A DNA stretch of 64,000 bases from an uncultured Collinsella sp. (GCA_900544065.1 UQTR01000003.1:4811-68810), one strand, 5' to 3'. Shown: positions 42,880-51,248, counted from the first letter of the stretch. Made by a program: numbers and translations. Notes: a model not told the origin generated them from the letters alone.

Positions 42880-44865
42880 CTAGTTCTCGCGGCGCTTTGA
42901 GGCGATGCCGATGGCTGCTGCGATGGCTCCGGCGAGGCTCATGGCCGCGGCGACAAGTCCGGTGCTGTCACCCGTTGCGGCGAGGGTGGCATCGGTGGTC
43001 TTGGCAGCGGGCTTGACGGCCGGAGTCTTGGTGGTCGAGACGGTCGTAGTAGTCGTGGCGGTCGTTGGTGCCTGGCCCGGCTTGGCATCTGGCTTGGGCT
43101 TGGGATCCGGTGTCGGCCTGGGGTCGGGCGTCGGCGCAGGCGTTGCTTCAGGCGTCATCGTAAGATTGGTATAGACCCACATGGTGGTCGTCTTACCGTC
43201 TCTATCGAGATTCTCCGCATCGGATTCGTTCCACCAGTAGCCATAAGTCTTGCCATTAATTGTGACCCTAGTGTCACGAGTAAAGTAGAAACCCTCATGC
43301 GACTTGAGATAGAAACCGTAGCTATAGGTCTTCCCAGCCTCAAACGTATCAATGTGGTTCTCGATATTTTGATCCCAGAACCATGCCGAGTTCACTCCAG
43401 CGCCATCCTCAGAATTCCAGAACTCGCACTGATACCAATAACGAGTGTCGTCGGACGTAGCGCCCGTGAACACCGGCTTATCGCCGTCTTTGAACGTGAC
43501 GGTAGCGCCATTAATCTCGACCGTGTCGATTGCTTGCCACACAAGAGCCTTTTCGCAGGTAAACGATGTGGTCGGCGCAAGGAACAGACCATCTTCGACT
43601 TTCTGAACACTCATGGCGTTAAGTGGCTCGCCATTGATTGCCACAGTGCAGCCGTTGGCAAACTCATACCCGTTCTTTTGGCGTAGCATGACAGAATGCA
43701 TGTAGTGCTTGCCTTCTTCGAACTTGTCGATTCGCTTCATGCCCGGTGTGTACATGCCCTCGTCGGAATACCAGAAGGCGACGGGATGAAGATCCGTGGG
43801 ATCGCTGTTGTCCATCTCCTCCCAGCACTCGTAAGCAATTTCATACTTGTCGTAATCTGCGTATGGTACATGAGTGGTTGGAGCGGGAGTATCCCCAGCG
43901 CGATAGCCGATATATCCTGAACCCAAATCAACGCTATTGATTGCCTGTCCATGAGCAGCTAGCTTTACCACGGTGTTGAAGTTGTAGCGCAGGTAGTAAT
44001 CGGTCCTTGTTTCATGGACAACGATTTGAGCTGGTTTATCGGAGGTGCTATCAGGATCGCCGATGAGGATGCCATCATTATAGTCGGTGCCGTCGAACGT
44101 CAACGTTGAAGTAAACGGCACATCCTCGTTGCGGATGAGTGCATAGTTTCCGTCTACAAAGTCGCCACCCGTCAGGGTCAGCGTCGCGCGCATCTGCCCT
44201 TCATATGGCGCAATGGAAATCGTCACGTTCGATTGAGACTGATCGGCGACTTCAACAAGCGCGCCAGTAGCGGCATCTGCCTTGTAATACTTAGCTTCGG
44301 ATGCGTTTGATAGCTTATCCGCCACCTCATCTGGGACCGGTCCAAAATCCCATGAGAAACTACCGCCTCCGGTAAGAGAAATCTCGGGTGGAAGCTCGCA
44401 TTCCCTGTAGTAGGATTCGACGTTCGTGTCGATTGTCACGCCACCCCCACCCGTCACGTCGGTCACACCGCAGGGCATAATGGCGTTGTCTGCCGGCATG
44501 GCGGCGTTGTTGCTGGAAGCGTTTTGCTCGGCGGGCATTGCATCGCCAGCCCCTTCGACGGTGTCAGCCAAAGATACCTGCTGAGTATCGGCCTCGTTCT
44601 GAGTTGCCGGAGCAGCCTCGGTTGTCGGTGTTGTCGCCGCATTCGCATCCACCGTAGCCGCCGGCGCCACAGCGACCTCACCTGTCGCAGCAGCAGAATC
44701 GGCGCATTCGGTCGCGAGTGCCACGCTCGGCAGTAGCAGCTGTCCCACCATGAGCGCACACGCGCCGACACTGGCGATCTTCACACCCACGCAACGCCAA
44801 GTTCCGTGAACGAGCGAGCAGGCGCGTTTGCGCTGAGTCTGCTCAGCAAAATGTTGTCCTTGCAT
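42880..44865 (-). CDS. LAxTGD-anchored secreted surface protein (661 aa)
   Basis: 661 residues. The signal peptide ends VALA after CALMVGQLLLPS, in a leader almost identical to that of the 548-residue surface protein next to it (ACSLVHGTW versus TCSLVHGSW, then the same 14-residue core). The mature part begins with an Ala/Thr-rich linker and then repeated beta-type modules with aromatic motifs (YWYQCEFWNSEDGAGVN; FWYSDEGMYTPGM). A PTPDPRPTPDPKPKPD spacer leads to LAATGD, a hydrophobic helix and KRREN. AAGGAGG is 5 bases before the ATG at 44865; two earlier in-frame ATGs are unsupported. The operator site lies 64 bp upstream. Function unknown; sortase-anchored surface location is clear. Confidence 0.87.
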   Translation of the reverse strand: MQGQHFAEQTQRKRACSLVHGTWRCVGVKIASVGACALMVGQLLLPSVALATECADSAAATGEVAVAPAATVDANAATTPTTEAAPATQNEADTQQVSLADTVEGAGDAMPAEQNASSNNAAMPADNAIMPCGVTDVTGGGGVTIDTNVESYYRECELPPEISLTGGGSFSWDFGPVPDEVADKLSNASEAKYYKADAATGALVEVADQSQSNVTISIAPYEGQMRATLTLTGGDFVDGNYALIRNEDVPFTSTLTFDGTDYNDGILIGDPDSTSDKPAQIVVHETRTDYYLRYNFNTVVKLAAHGQAINSVDLGSGYIGYRAGDTPAPTTHVPYADYDKYEIAYECWEEMDNSDPTDLHPVAFWYSDEGMYTPGMKRIDKFEEGKHYMHSVMLRQKNGYEFANGCTVAINGEPLNAMSVQKVEDGLFLAPTTSFTCEKALVWQAIDTVEINGATVTFKDGDKPVFTGATSDDTRYWYQCEFWNSEDGAGVNSAWFWDQNIENHIDTFEAGKTYSYGFYLKSHEGFYFTRDTRVTINGKTYGYWWNESDAENLDRDGKTTTMWVYTNLTMTPEATPAPTPDPRPTPDPKPKPDAKPGQAPTTATTTTTVSTTKTPAVKPAAKTTDATLAATGDSTGLVAAAMSLAGAIAAAIGIASKRREN

Positions 44866-44929
44866 GTCGTCCTCCTTCATCGAGGGTTGTTTCCATGGCA
44901 CCACGATGCGGCAAACCGGGCGCCGCGCC

Positions 44930-44966
44930 TAGGTTCGTACATGCGAACCTGCACCTTTACCTGCGC
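44930..44966 (-). promoter_or_regulatory. Shared surface-regulon operator, site B
   Basis: TAGGTTC-GTACATGC-GAACCT followed by the conserved TTACCTGCGC (plus strand). It lies 64 bp upstream of the 661-residue gene. Confidence 0.75.
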
Positions 44967-44972
44967 AAATGC

Positions 44973-45013
44973 AAAAGCCGCCACGCGGGGACGCAAATCC
45001 CTGCGTGGCGGCT
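44973..45013 (-). terminator. Terminator of the 548-residue surface gene
   Basis: GCCGCCACGC pairs with GCGTGGCGGC and is followed on the minus strand by TTTTG. It isolates this gene from operator B. Confidence 0.85.
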
Positions 45014-45062
45014 CAATCAAACGCACCGAGGCTTTATGCCCCGCTTGCCCTAGACGAAATTG

Positions 45063-46709
45063 CTATTCCTCGCGACGGCGCGCGGCAGCGATGCCGGCGG
45101 CTGCAACTGTCGCGCCGGCAATGCCCATGGCGGCAACGGTCAACGCGGCGCTATCGCCCGTGGCCGCAAGAGCGGAAGTCGTCGTCTTCGAAGCCGTGAC
45201 GGATGCCTTGGCGGCAGCGAGCTTTACATTCACGGCCGAACCGGTCTGTGCCGAAGCTCGGCTCGGCGCCCCCGTCGTGCCCGTCGAGCCTTCGCCACCC
45301 GGCTGCGGCTTAGGAGTCGGTGCCGGATCGGGAGTAGGCATAGCACCTCCGTCGAATGCGATATGCGCGACCTTGGCGATCTTGTCCGCATCGCGATCGG
45401 CCCTCAGGACGCCTTCGCCGGGCTCGCCAATCGTCTGTCCCCAAAAATCAGCATATTCAAATCGGTTGCCCAGCGCCATGGGGCGGGCACCCAGTTTTTG
45501 GTAGTCGCGCACCACGCCATTGACAGGAAGCACGACCTTCCCGCCCTCGCCGATAACAATCATGCCGGCAGGACCGTTGGCGGTCGTGTAGTTGTCAGCG
45601 ACGATTGCCCCATCGTTGCCCTCGGCAACAACGGAGCCGTTTTTAATTTGGATGCTTCCGCCCTCGACCGCACTCCCCGAGCTGGTATGCAGACCATACG
45701 TGTCCTTGGAATACCGATCTTTCGAGGCGCTGGCAATCGCAGTCACAAACGTGTTCTTTCCATCGATGATGATATCGGCAGTGGCATCGTTGCCCATTCC
45801 GGCCGCCTCGATACCCACGGCACCCCACATACCATTCGAAGCATCGGCAATTGCGGTCACGAGCGAATCACCTGCAATTTCGACACGCGCTGCGCCGTTG
45901 TTGACACGGGACACAATTCCCTGAGACTCCAGAGTGGATTCGGCCTTGACCGTCACCGTTGAGCCGGAGCCGATCGATACGCGGCCGCCTTTGTTGCTCT
46001 GCCCGTCATGTTCCCATGCAAACTCGCCGTCTTCCCCAGGTGCACCGTTAGTGGCATAGATGCCCGTCACGTAACCGTAATACCCGTCACCGGACCCCGC
46101 CGCGCGCCCTGCCTTCACATCGACAGTCGCACCGTTTTTAATGGTCACGTCTCCGCCAAACGCAGTTATGGCCTCGGCGTTCTCGCACTCCTCGCCATTT
46201 GCATCCGTACCCGTCGCCGTCACGTTGACCGTGGCCCCGTCGACGGTGACGTCGCCACCGGTAATACCGTTACCCGCGGCCGTGATGACATCGGTCTGGC
46301 CCGTCGCGTTGAGCGTGCCGCCGCCCGTTATGGCAAGGTTGCCGCCCGAGACCTCGATGGCGCTCTGGCCAGCATCGGCCGTAACGGTGTTGGTGTTGGT
46401 CACGCCGATATTGAGATTACCCTCGGCGCTGATGCCGCCGCCGTTATAGCCGTTGAGCTGCATGTCGTCGGCGCCGTTCCAGGACCACGTGCCCGCCTCG
46501 TCGCCGGCGGCAACACCACCGTTGTACTGCGCGCCACCCACGTTGATCCAATCTGCTGCCAAGGCAACGCTTGGCAGCAGCAGCTGACCGACCATGAGCG
46601 CACACGCTCCGACGCACGCCAGCCTGGCACCCGCCCGTTTCCACGAACCGTGAACCAGCGAGCAAGTGCGCTCGCGCTGCGTTTGCTTGGCAAAATGACT
46701 TCCGTTCAT
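45063..46709 (-). CDS. LAxTGD-anchored surface protein with beta-helix carbohydrate-binding-like domain (548 aa)
   Basis: 548 residues. The signal peptide (ACVGACALMVGQLLLPS, cleavage near VALA) matches its neighbour's leader. Residues ~40-430 are short beta-helix turns with repeating GG-x-(V/I)-T-I/V-x-G-A-T-V motifs (GGDVTVDGATVNVTATG, GGDVTIKNGATVDVKAG), as in DUF4353-type right-handed beta-helix carbohydrate-binding proteins. A Pro-rich spacer (PTPDPAPTPKPQPGG) leads to LAATGD, a hydrophobic segment and RRREE. GGAGG lies 5 bases before the ATG at 46709; this start matches the start of the neighbouring paralogous leader, whereas a longer frame to 46784 does not. Divergent from the luxR gene. 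Confidence 0.87.
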   Translation of the reverse strand: MNGSHFAKQTQRERTCSLVHGSWKRAGARLACVGACALMVGQLLLPSVALAADWINVGGAQYNGGVAAGDEAGTWSWNGADDMQLNGYNGGGISAEGNLNIGVTNTNTVTADAGQSAIEVSGGNLAITGGGTLNATGQTDVITAAGNGITGGDVTVDGATVNVTATGTDANGEECENAEAITAFGGDVTIKNGATVDVKAGRAAGSGDGYYGYVTGIYATNGAPGEDGEFAWEHDGQSNKGGRVSIGSGSTVTVKAESTLESQGIVSRVNNGAARVEIAGDSLVTAIADASNGMWGAVGIEAAGMGNDATADIIIDGKNTFVTAIASASKDRYSKDTYGLHTSSGSAVEGGSIQIKNGSVVAEGNDGAIVADNYTTANGPAGMIVIGEGGKVVLPVNGVVRDYQKLGARPMALGNRFEYADFWGQTIGEPGEGVLRADRDADKIAKVAHIAFDGGAMPTPDPAPTPKPQPGGEGSTGTTGAPSRASAQTGSAVNVKLAAAKASVTASKTTTSALAATGDSAALTVAAMGIAGATVAAAGIAAARRREE

Positions 46710-46736
46710 AGGTGCCTCCCTCGGTCGATGGACCAT

Positions 46737-46771
46737 ACCACCACAAAGGTACCTGTCCCCTTCGTGGTGGT
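46737..46771. repeat. CCACCACAAAGG stem repeat, copy c, inserted in a leader region
   Basis: ACCACCACAAAGG faces CCTTCGTGGTGGT around TACCTGTCC. It sits between operator C and the start codon. Removing these 35 bases leaves 65 bp, the spacing seen at sites A and B, so it looks like an insertion. Confidence 0.85.
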
Positions 46772-46809
46772 CCTGTACCACCAAGATGCGCCAAATGACT
46801 CCGTACGCC

Positions 46810-46846
46810 TAGGTTCATAGATGCGAACCTAGGCCTCTACCTGCGG
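46810..46846. promoter_or_regulatory. Shared surface-regulon operator, site C, between the 548-aa gene and luxR
   Basis: TAGGTTC-ATAGATGC-GAACCTA followed by CTACCTGCG. It lies 100 bp upstream of the 548-residue gene and 91 bp upstream of the luxR start, so it could control both directions. Confidence 0.75.
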
Positions 46847-46893
46847 TTTAATTCAATATGATTTCGTTGTCGTCACACGCGTCCCAGGGACGC

Positions 46894-46899
46894 TACAAT
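46894..46899 (+). promoter_or_regulatory. Putative -10 box of the luxR gene
   Basis: TACAAT, 38 bases before the TTG start, close to operator C. Confidence 0.38.
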
Positions 46900-46937
46900 C
46901 GAGAACACGACTATTCCGTCCACCCAAAGGACTGTCC

Positions 46938-48344
46938 TTGAATCTGAGTAAGCCTAAAATCAACGCGCTTTTGGCACTCGCGCTCTTCACCTTCGCCTTC
47001 CTTGCCGCCGAGTTTCGCTTCGATATCAATGTCGGACTGCTCGCCGGTGCCGAACGCGTTGTAATCGCACAGGGCTTTATTCTAGGTGCGAGCGTGCTCG
47101 GCTTTATCGGATACGCGCCGCTGCTTGGGCTCGCACAGCGCAAAGGCCACTCACTGGCAGCCGTCAACGCCACCGCCGTCCCTATCGTCATCGTGGGCCT
47201 GACCCAAATTCAGTTCCCTACGGCCCCGCTTGCCCTCGAGATTCTGGGGTGCGTGGCGTTCTTTGGACTCGGCCTGCTGGGCGCCGCCACTCACCACGCC
47301 TTTTCGTTGGCATTCCAGGATGACCCCAAGCTCGCCACCGGTGCGGGAGCGGCATACGCCGCGGGTATCCTGATGCAGTTCGCCGTCAACCTGCTCAATT
47401 GCGGCGGTATCGCAGAGCTCGTCGTCCTTGGCGCAACGACTATCGCCATATCCGCCCTCGGCGCTGTTCCTCAAGAGACCGCTGAGAGCCCGAACTCCCG
47501 TATCAATCCCTTTGTCGAACCTTCGCACGCCCTCGCCAAACAGGCATGCTGGAGCATCGCGCTCGTCATGATTCTGGCCTGCTTGTTCTCGACCCTCGAC
47601 AACGTCGTCACGTTCTCCAACGCCCACGGCACCATTGCCGTGCAGACTTGGCCGCGCCTCTTTTTGGCTGCAAGCGGCCTTGCCGCCGGTCTTATCTTTG
47701 ATCTTGCCGAGCGCCGCTACATGGGGCTTGTCATGCTCGGCATCGCCGTGCTCTCGACCATTTCCATCCTGGCCGTGGAGGCCGGCGCCGATCCCAACCT
47801 GGGCCTTGTCGTCTTCTACCTGAGCTCGGGCTTTTTCGTCACGTTCTTTACCGCCACCTTTACACAGCTGGCACCGCGCACGCATGCGCCCGCCCTTTGG
47901 GCTGGCATGGGCCGCGCCGCCAACAATGTATGCGCTTTCACCACATCGGGCATCTCGCTTGCTCTCGTGACCTTGGATAACGTCGCCCTCATTTTGATCG
48001 GCGCGCTCGTACTGCTCGTCGCCGCCTGCGCGGCATTCGTGGCAGCCGGCCTGTTCCGCCTACCCCAAACCGAGCAGGAGCGCGAGCGCGAGCAGCTGGC
48101 AGAAGAAGCACTCGCCGCCCCCACCATCGAGGAGCAACGCCAGGCCTTCATCGCCAACCACGCTCTCACCCCGCGCGAAGTCGACGTGCTCATAGCTGTA
48201 ACCCAAGACGAGCGCCCGCTCAAGCAGATTGCCGAGGAGCTCGGCATCTCGATGCGCATGGTCCAGCGTCACCTGAGCTCCATCTACCAAAAGACCGACA
48301 CGCAAACGCGCGCCGGTCTCACCAAGGCCTTCCCCTCGGCCTAA
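46938..48344 (+). CDS. Membrane-bound LuxR-family transcriptional regulator
   Basis: 468 residues. Residues ~5-385 form 10-12 hydrophobic helices in an MFS-like arrangement (LALALFTFAFLAAEF, VLGFIGYAPLLGLA and others). The last ~65 residues are a LuxR/GerE helix-turn-helix (LTPREVDVLIAV…LKQIAEELGISMRMVQRHLSSIYQKT). This membrane-sensor-plus-LuxR design is common in Coriobacteriia. It starts at TTG with AAAGGA before it. It is divergent from an LAxTGD surface gene across operator C, and the same operator precedes two more surface genes, so it is the natural candidate regulator. Signal sensed is unknown. Confidence 0.88.
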   Translation: MNLSKPKINALLALALFTFAFLAAEFRFDINVGLLAGAERVVIAQGFILGASVLGFIGYAPLLGLAQRKGHSLAAVNATAVPIVIVGLTQIQFPTAPLALEILGCVAFFGLGLLGAATHHAFSLAFQDDPKLATGAGAAYAAGILMQFAVNLLNCGGIAELVVLGATTIAISALGAVPQETAESPNSRINPFVEPSHALAKQACWSIALVMILACLFSTLDNVVTFSNAHGTIAVQTWPRLFLAASGLAAGLIFDLAERRYMGLVMLGIAVLSTISILAVEAGADPNLGLVVFYLSSGFFVTFFTATFTQLAPRTHAPALWAGMGRAANNVCAFTTSGISLALVTLDNVALILIGALVLLVAACAAFVAAGLFRLPQTEQEREREQLAEEALAAPTIEEQRQAFIANHALTPREVDVLIAVTQDERPLKQIAEELGISMRMVQRHLSSIYQKTDTQTRAGLTKAFPSA

Positions 48345-48350
48345 AACAAA

Positions 48351-48381
48351 AACCACCACAAAGCCCCCCTTGCGGTGGTTT
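48351..48381 (+). terminator. Terminator of luxR made from a CCACCACAAAGG-type stem (copy e)
   Basis: AACCACC pairs with GGTGGTT with an inner CACAAAGCCC…TTGCG; TTTG follows. It is a diverged member of the CCACCACAAAGG family used as terminator. Confidence 0.65.
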
Positions 48382-48408
48382 GAGCGGAGCAGAAGGCCAC
48401 TCTGCCAG

Positions 48409-48468
48409 TTTGTCTCAGTCTGTAACAGATAGGCCCCTAAAAGCAGGCTTATTGTTACAGATCGAGAC
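48409..48468. repeat. TCTCAATCTGTAACA inverted repeat, copy 8
   Basis: GTCTCAGTCTGTAACA faces TGTTACAGATCGAGAC with one weak pair. Confidence 0.88.
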
Positions 48469-48508
48469 AGTAAAGGGACACGAAGCGATCCTTCGCAGCA
48501 ACGACCCT

Positions 48509-49624
48509 CTAGTAAAGCGATGCGACATATCGGCCAAAGCCTGGCAATGCAAACTCAAAACGTCCTTGTAGAGGCTCTTCAATTACCCCAGCCTCTACCA
48601 GACGCTTTTTATACGTTGAAATCGAACCGGAACTCTTCTTAAGCCTCGCTGCCAGCTCTTGCCTGGTCGTCGTCCCAACCGGATTCATTGCACGAAGAAA
48701 TTCAAGGTCCCCTCGTGAAAGTTCCGCCGCTGTTGAAGCGAAAACTCGCGATTCCAGCTCCTCTTGCGCAAGTTTCGCGCCTCGTTCGACATCCTCAATA
48801 GAAACCTCGGAGGCTTGGCGCGAAGCATTCCATGCCCGATACCCCACCAACTGGAACATAAATGGAAAGCCATCGATCGCCTTGGCAGCGAGGTCGATCG
48901 CCTCATCAGAAATCGTCTTGCCGCCGTCCTCAATCGTTAGTCGAAACGCTTCTTTTACCTCAGTCGGTGAAATTGATCCCAGCGAATGTTGAGCCGCGCG
49001 ACGAAGAAACGATGTCGATTTCCCCGTCAGCAGCGCCAGCACGCGAAACGGCAGCCCCGCCATAAGCAAAGCTACCTTTTTATTCTCGCTTACAAAGTGC
49101 TGGTAGGTAGTAACAAGCTCCGTCATTTGCGCAAACGATGCATCCACTTCGTCAACGGCGATAAGCACCCCGGTGTCAGTCGCTTCAAGCTGAGCAAACA
49201 AAGCGTTCATCTTAGTACGCCAGTTAGCGCCCTCAAATTCAACATCGATGTTTTCCCAGCTCATGCTTCCTACGGGGGCAATGCCGACACTGTTCACACG
49301 CCTAGAAGCGGGCTTTTCGATCAGATGGGCGGCTGATTCGTTGAGGCGCTGCAAAATGTCTTCGAGCATCCCCTCCGAGGCCGTCACATTCGCTGTAATC
49401 CAGCCCTCTTGCTGGGCGCGGTACGACAGATATGCCAAAAGCGCCGTTTTACCTGTACCACGTGCACCATAGAAAACCGAGCAAAGATTGGGATCGGAGT
49501 CGTCATTTTCAAACGCCAGCACCATATCATCGATGATTTGCTCACGGCCGGCCATATACGCCGGTACACGTCCGAACATCGGCGTGAATGGATTTGCCTG
49601 CCTGTACGCCGTCGGTGCCGCCAT
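48509..49624 (-). CDS. AAA ATPase with C-terminal winged helix
   Basis: 371 residues. It resembles archaeal-ATPase/AAA_16-type proteins: Walker A FYGARGTGKTALLAYL (about residue 45-60), Walker B LIAVDEVDASF, sensor region VALLMAGLPFRV, and lid SISPTEVKEAFRLTI. The final ~60 residues are a wHTH (LSRGDLEFLRAMNPVGTTTRQELAARLKKSSGSISTYKKRL). GGGAGG is 4 bases before the ATG at 49624; the longer frame to 49906 covers other sequence and is not credible. Base composition is less GC-rich than its neighbours, hinting at acquisition. Upstream are five TTGAG units spaced 9-10 bp. Function unknown. Confidence 0.85.
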   Translation of the reverse strand: MAAPTAYRQANPFTPMFGRVPAYMAGREQIIDDMVLAFENDDSDPNLCSVFYGARGTGKTALLAYLSYRAQQEGWITANVTASEGMLEDILQRLNESAAHLIEKPASRRVNSVGIAPVGSMSWENIDVEFEGANWRTKMNALFAQLEATDTGVLIAVDEVDASFAQMTELVTTYQHFVSENKKVALLMAGLPFRVLALLTGKSTSFLRRAAQHSLGSISPTEVKEAFRLTIEDGGKTISDEAIDLAAKAIDGFPFMFQLVGYRAWNASRQASEVSIEDVERGAKLAQEELESRVFASTAAELSRGDLEFLRAMNPVGTTTRQELAARLKKSSGSISTYKKRLVEAGVIEEPLQGRFEFALPGFGRYVASLY

Positions 49625-49678
49625 AAAGCCTCCCTTTAACTCATATAACTTAATTATGCCCCTACTATCTATAATTAA

Positions 49679-49722
49679 TTTGAGTATCTTTGAGCTTTTT
49701 GAGCATCCTTGAGTTCTTTGAG
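49679..49722. promoter_or_regulatory. Five TTGAG repeats at helical spacing
   Basis: TGAG begins at 49681, 49691, 49700, 49710 and 49719, so the units are 9-10 bp apart and face the same side of the helix. They lie 57-95 bp upstream of the AAA-wHTH gene. This may be its operator. Confidence 0.55.
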
Positions 49723-49765
49723 CGATCGGCCCCGGCAGAACCAGTTGACTTTCTCCGCCTAAAAC

Positions 49766-49808
49766 AAAAACCACCACAAAGGTGCCTGTCCCCTTTGTGG
49801 TGGTTTTT
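49766..49808. repeat. CCACCACAAAGG stem repeat, copy d
   Basis: AAAAACCACCACAAAGG pairs perfectly with CCTTTGTGGTGGTTTTT around TGCCTGTCC. With T tracts on both strands it could terminate the cytidylate-kinase-like transcript. Confidence 0.88.
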
Positions 49809-49814
49809 GATCGG

Positions 49815-50438
49815 TTAGCCTTCGAGCTGCGCCACTTTGTAGCGGTAGGCGGCGGCGATGACGTCTTTACAACCCTCGCGGCCCAGCTTGGCGCGGTTGA
49901 CGACAATGTCTTTACCGCTCGTCATCTTCCACTTTCCGGCACTATAGCGCTTATAGAACGCCTCGCGCGCCTTCTGCTGCTGCTTGACCAGCTTGGCGCC
50001 CTTCTTTTTGTTAAGGCCGCGCTTCTTGCGCACGATCTCGACGCGGTCCTCAAAGGGAGCGGTCACCAACACGGCAATGTGGTTGGGGTTGTTACGCAGC
50101 AGGTAATCGGACAGACGACCTTCAATAATGCAGCTCTCGGTCTCGCCCAGATCCAAAATCACCTGGCTCATCTTTTGGAACAACTTGTCCGAGTACGAAC
50201 GCGCATCGTAGCGGTCGGGCAGAAACGCCATGTTCTCCACAGCCAGACGCTCGTCATAGGCGGCCATCTTATCGAGCGACTCGCCCGCGCGCAGCGACGC
50301 TCGCACCAGCAGCTCGTTGTCGTACAGCGGAATCCCCAACTCGTTGGCGAGGATACGGCCAATCTCGTGGCCCTCGGCACCAAAGTCGCGCGCGATGGTA
50401 ATGACCACAGGACTCTTCTTGTTCTCCAGATCGCTCAT
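49815..50438 (-). CDS. Cytidylate kinase-like family protein
   Basis: 207 residues. The N-terminal TIARDFGAEGHEIGRILANELG is a P-loop-like start as in the cytidylate-kinase-like (Cmk2) family, followed by YDNELL, CIIEGRLSDYLL and a Lys-rich lid (VRKKRGLNKKKGAKLVKQQQ). The Walker A lacks the usual GxGKS/T, a feature of this family. Substrate is not established. AAAGGAATCGCG precedes the ATG. A terminator at 50463 separates it from the ABC permease. Confidence 0.8.
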   Translation of the reverse strand: MSDLENKKSPVVITIARDFGAEGHEIGRILANELGIPLYDNELLVRASLRAGESLDKMAAYDERLAVENMAFLPDRYDARSYSDKLFQKMSQVILDLGETESCIIEGRLSDYLLRNNPNHIAVLVTAPFEDRVEIVRKKRGLNKKKGAKLVKQQQKAREAFYKRYSAGKWKMTSGKDIVVNRAKLGREGCKDVIAAAYRYKVAQLEG

Positions 50439-50462
50439 CGCGATTCCTTTCTAACAGATGAG

Positions 50463-50487
50463 AAAAAAGGCTGTTTATCGCCTTTTC
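50463..50487 (-). terminator. Terminator after the amino-acid ABC transporter operon
   Basis: AAAAGGC and GCCTTTTTT flank a short loop on the minus strand. Confidence 0.7.
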
Positions 50488-50500
50488 CCACGATAGCGTA

Positions 50501-50606
50501 CCTGGGTTTTCCTGGTGCCCAAGATTGGCCTGAAAGAGGAGCGACGCGTACTTTGGTACGCGAGCGACGGTTTGAAGGCCAAGGTTGGGTGCCAGGGAAA
50601 GCCAGG
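50501..50606. repeat. Long imperfect inverted repeat, ~51-bp arms
   Basis: The left arm begins CCTGGGTTTTCCTGG and the right arm ends …CCAGGGAAAGCCAGG; they pair imperfectly across the whole length, meeting at GTACTTTGGTAC. It directly follows the permease gene. Probably a dispersed repeat element. Confidence 0.7.
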
Positions 50607-51245
50607 CTATGCGGCTACGATGCGGCGCTGATAGGCCCTCACCAGCAGCGAGATACCAAAGTTGAGCACAAAGTACATCGCAAACACCAGGCCGTAGAGC
50701 ATAAGCACCTGCGACAGGTCGATCGCGTGGGCCATCACGACGTTTGCCGTGTACATGAGCTCGGCCACGTTGATGCCCGAAAGATACGAGCTGTCCTTGA
50801 TGACGGTCGTGCATTGGCTAAACAGCGCCGGAATGATCGTCTTAAACGTCTGCGGCAGAATGATGTAGCGCATGGTGGCAAAGAAGCCGAAGCCCTGGCT
50901 CTGCGCTGCCTCAAACTGGCCGCGCGGAATCGAGTTGAGGCCGCCGCGCACAATCTCGGCCATAACAGCGCTGGTAAACAGCGTAAAGGCGATGGTCGAA
51001 ATCACAATGTCCAAACCCTGCACCGTAAAGTAGATAAACAGGATCCACAGCAGGTTCGGCGTGCAACGGAACAGCTCAATATAGGCGCTCACCAAAATAC
51101 GGAACGGGCGGGGCGCATAGCTTTTAACAAGCGCCAGCACCGTGCCAAAGATGAGCGAGAAAAAGATCGACAGCGCCGAGATCTCGATTGTCTTAACAAA
51201 GCCGCCCCAGATGTAGAGCAGGTTCGTCGCGTTGAAGATTTCCAT
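50607..51245 (-). CDS. Amino-acid ABC transporter permease (HisM/GlnP type)
   Basis: 212 residues with about five membrane helices. It carries the polar amino-acid permease signature around AEIVRGGLNSIPRGQFEAAQSQGF, the EAA loop that contacts the ATPase. Last gene of the operon ATPase - binding protein - permease - permease. The start is at 51245, 3 bp after the stop of the other permease. Confidence 0.9.
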   Translation of the reverse strand: MEIFNATNLLYIWGGFVKTIEISALSIFFSLIFGTVLALVKSYAPRPFRILVSAYIELFRCTPNLLWILFIYFTVQGLDIVISTIAFTLFTSAVMAEIVRGGLNSIPRGQFEAAQSQGFGFFATMRYIILPQTFKTIIPALFSQCTTVIKDSSYLSGINVAELMYTANVVMAHAIDLSQVLMLYGLVFAMYFVLNFGISLLVRAYQRRIVAA

Positions 51246-51248
51246 GCG

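Noticed and set aside
49625..49906. N-terminal extension of the AAA-wHTH ATPase
   Set aside because: It would include a repeat stem, the TTGAG array and antisense of the kinase-like gene. GGGAGG supports the ATG at 49624.
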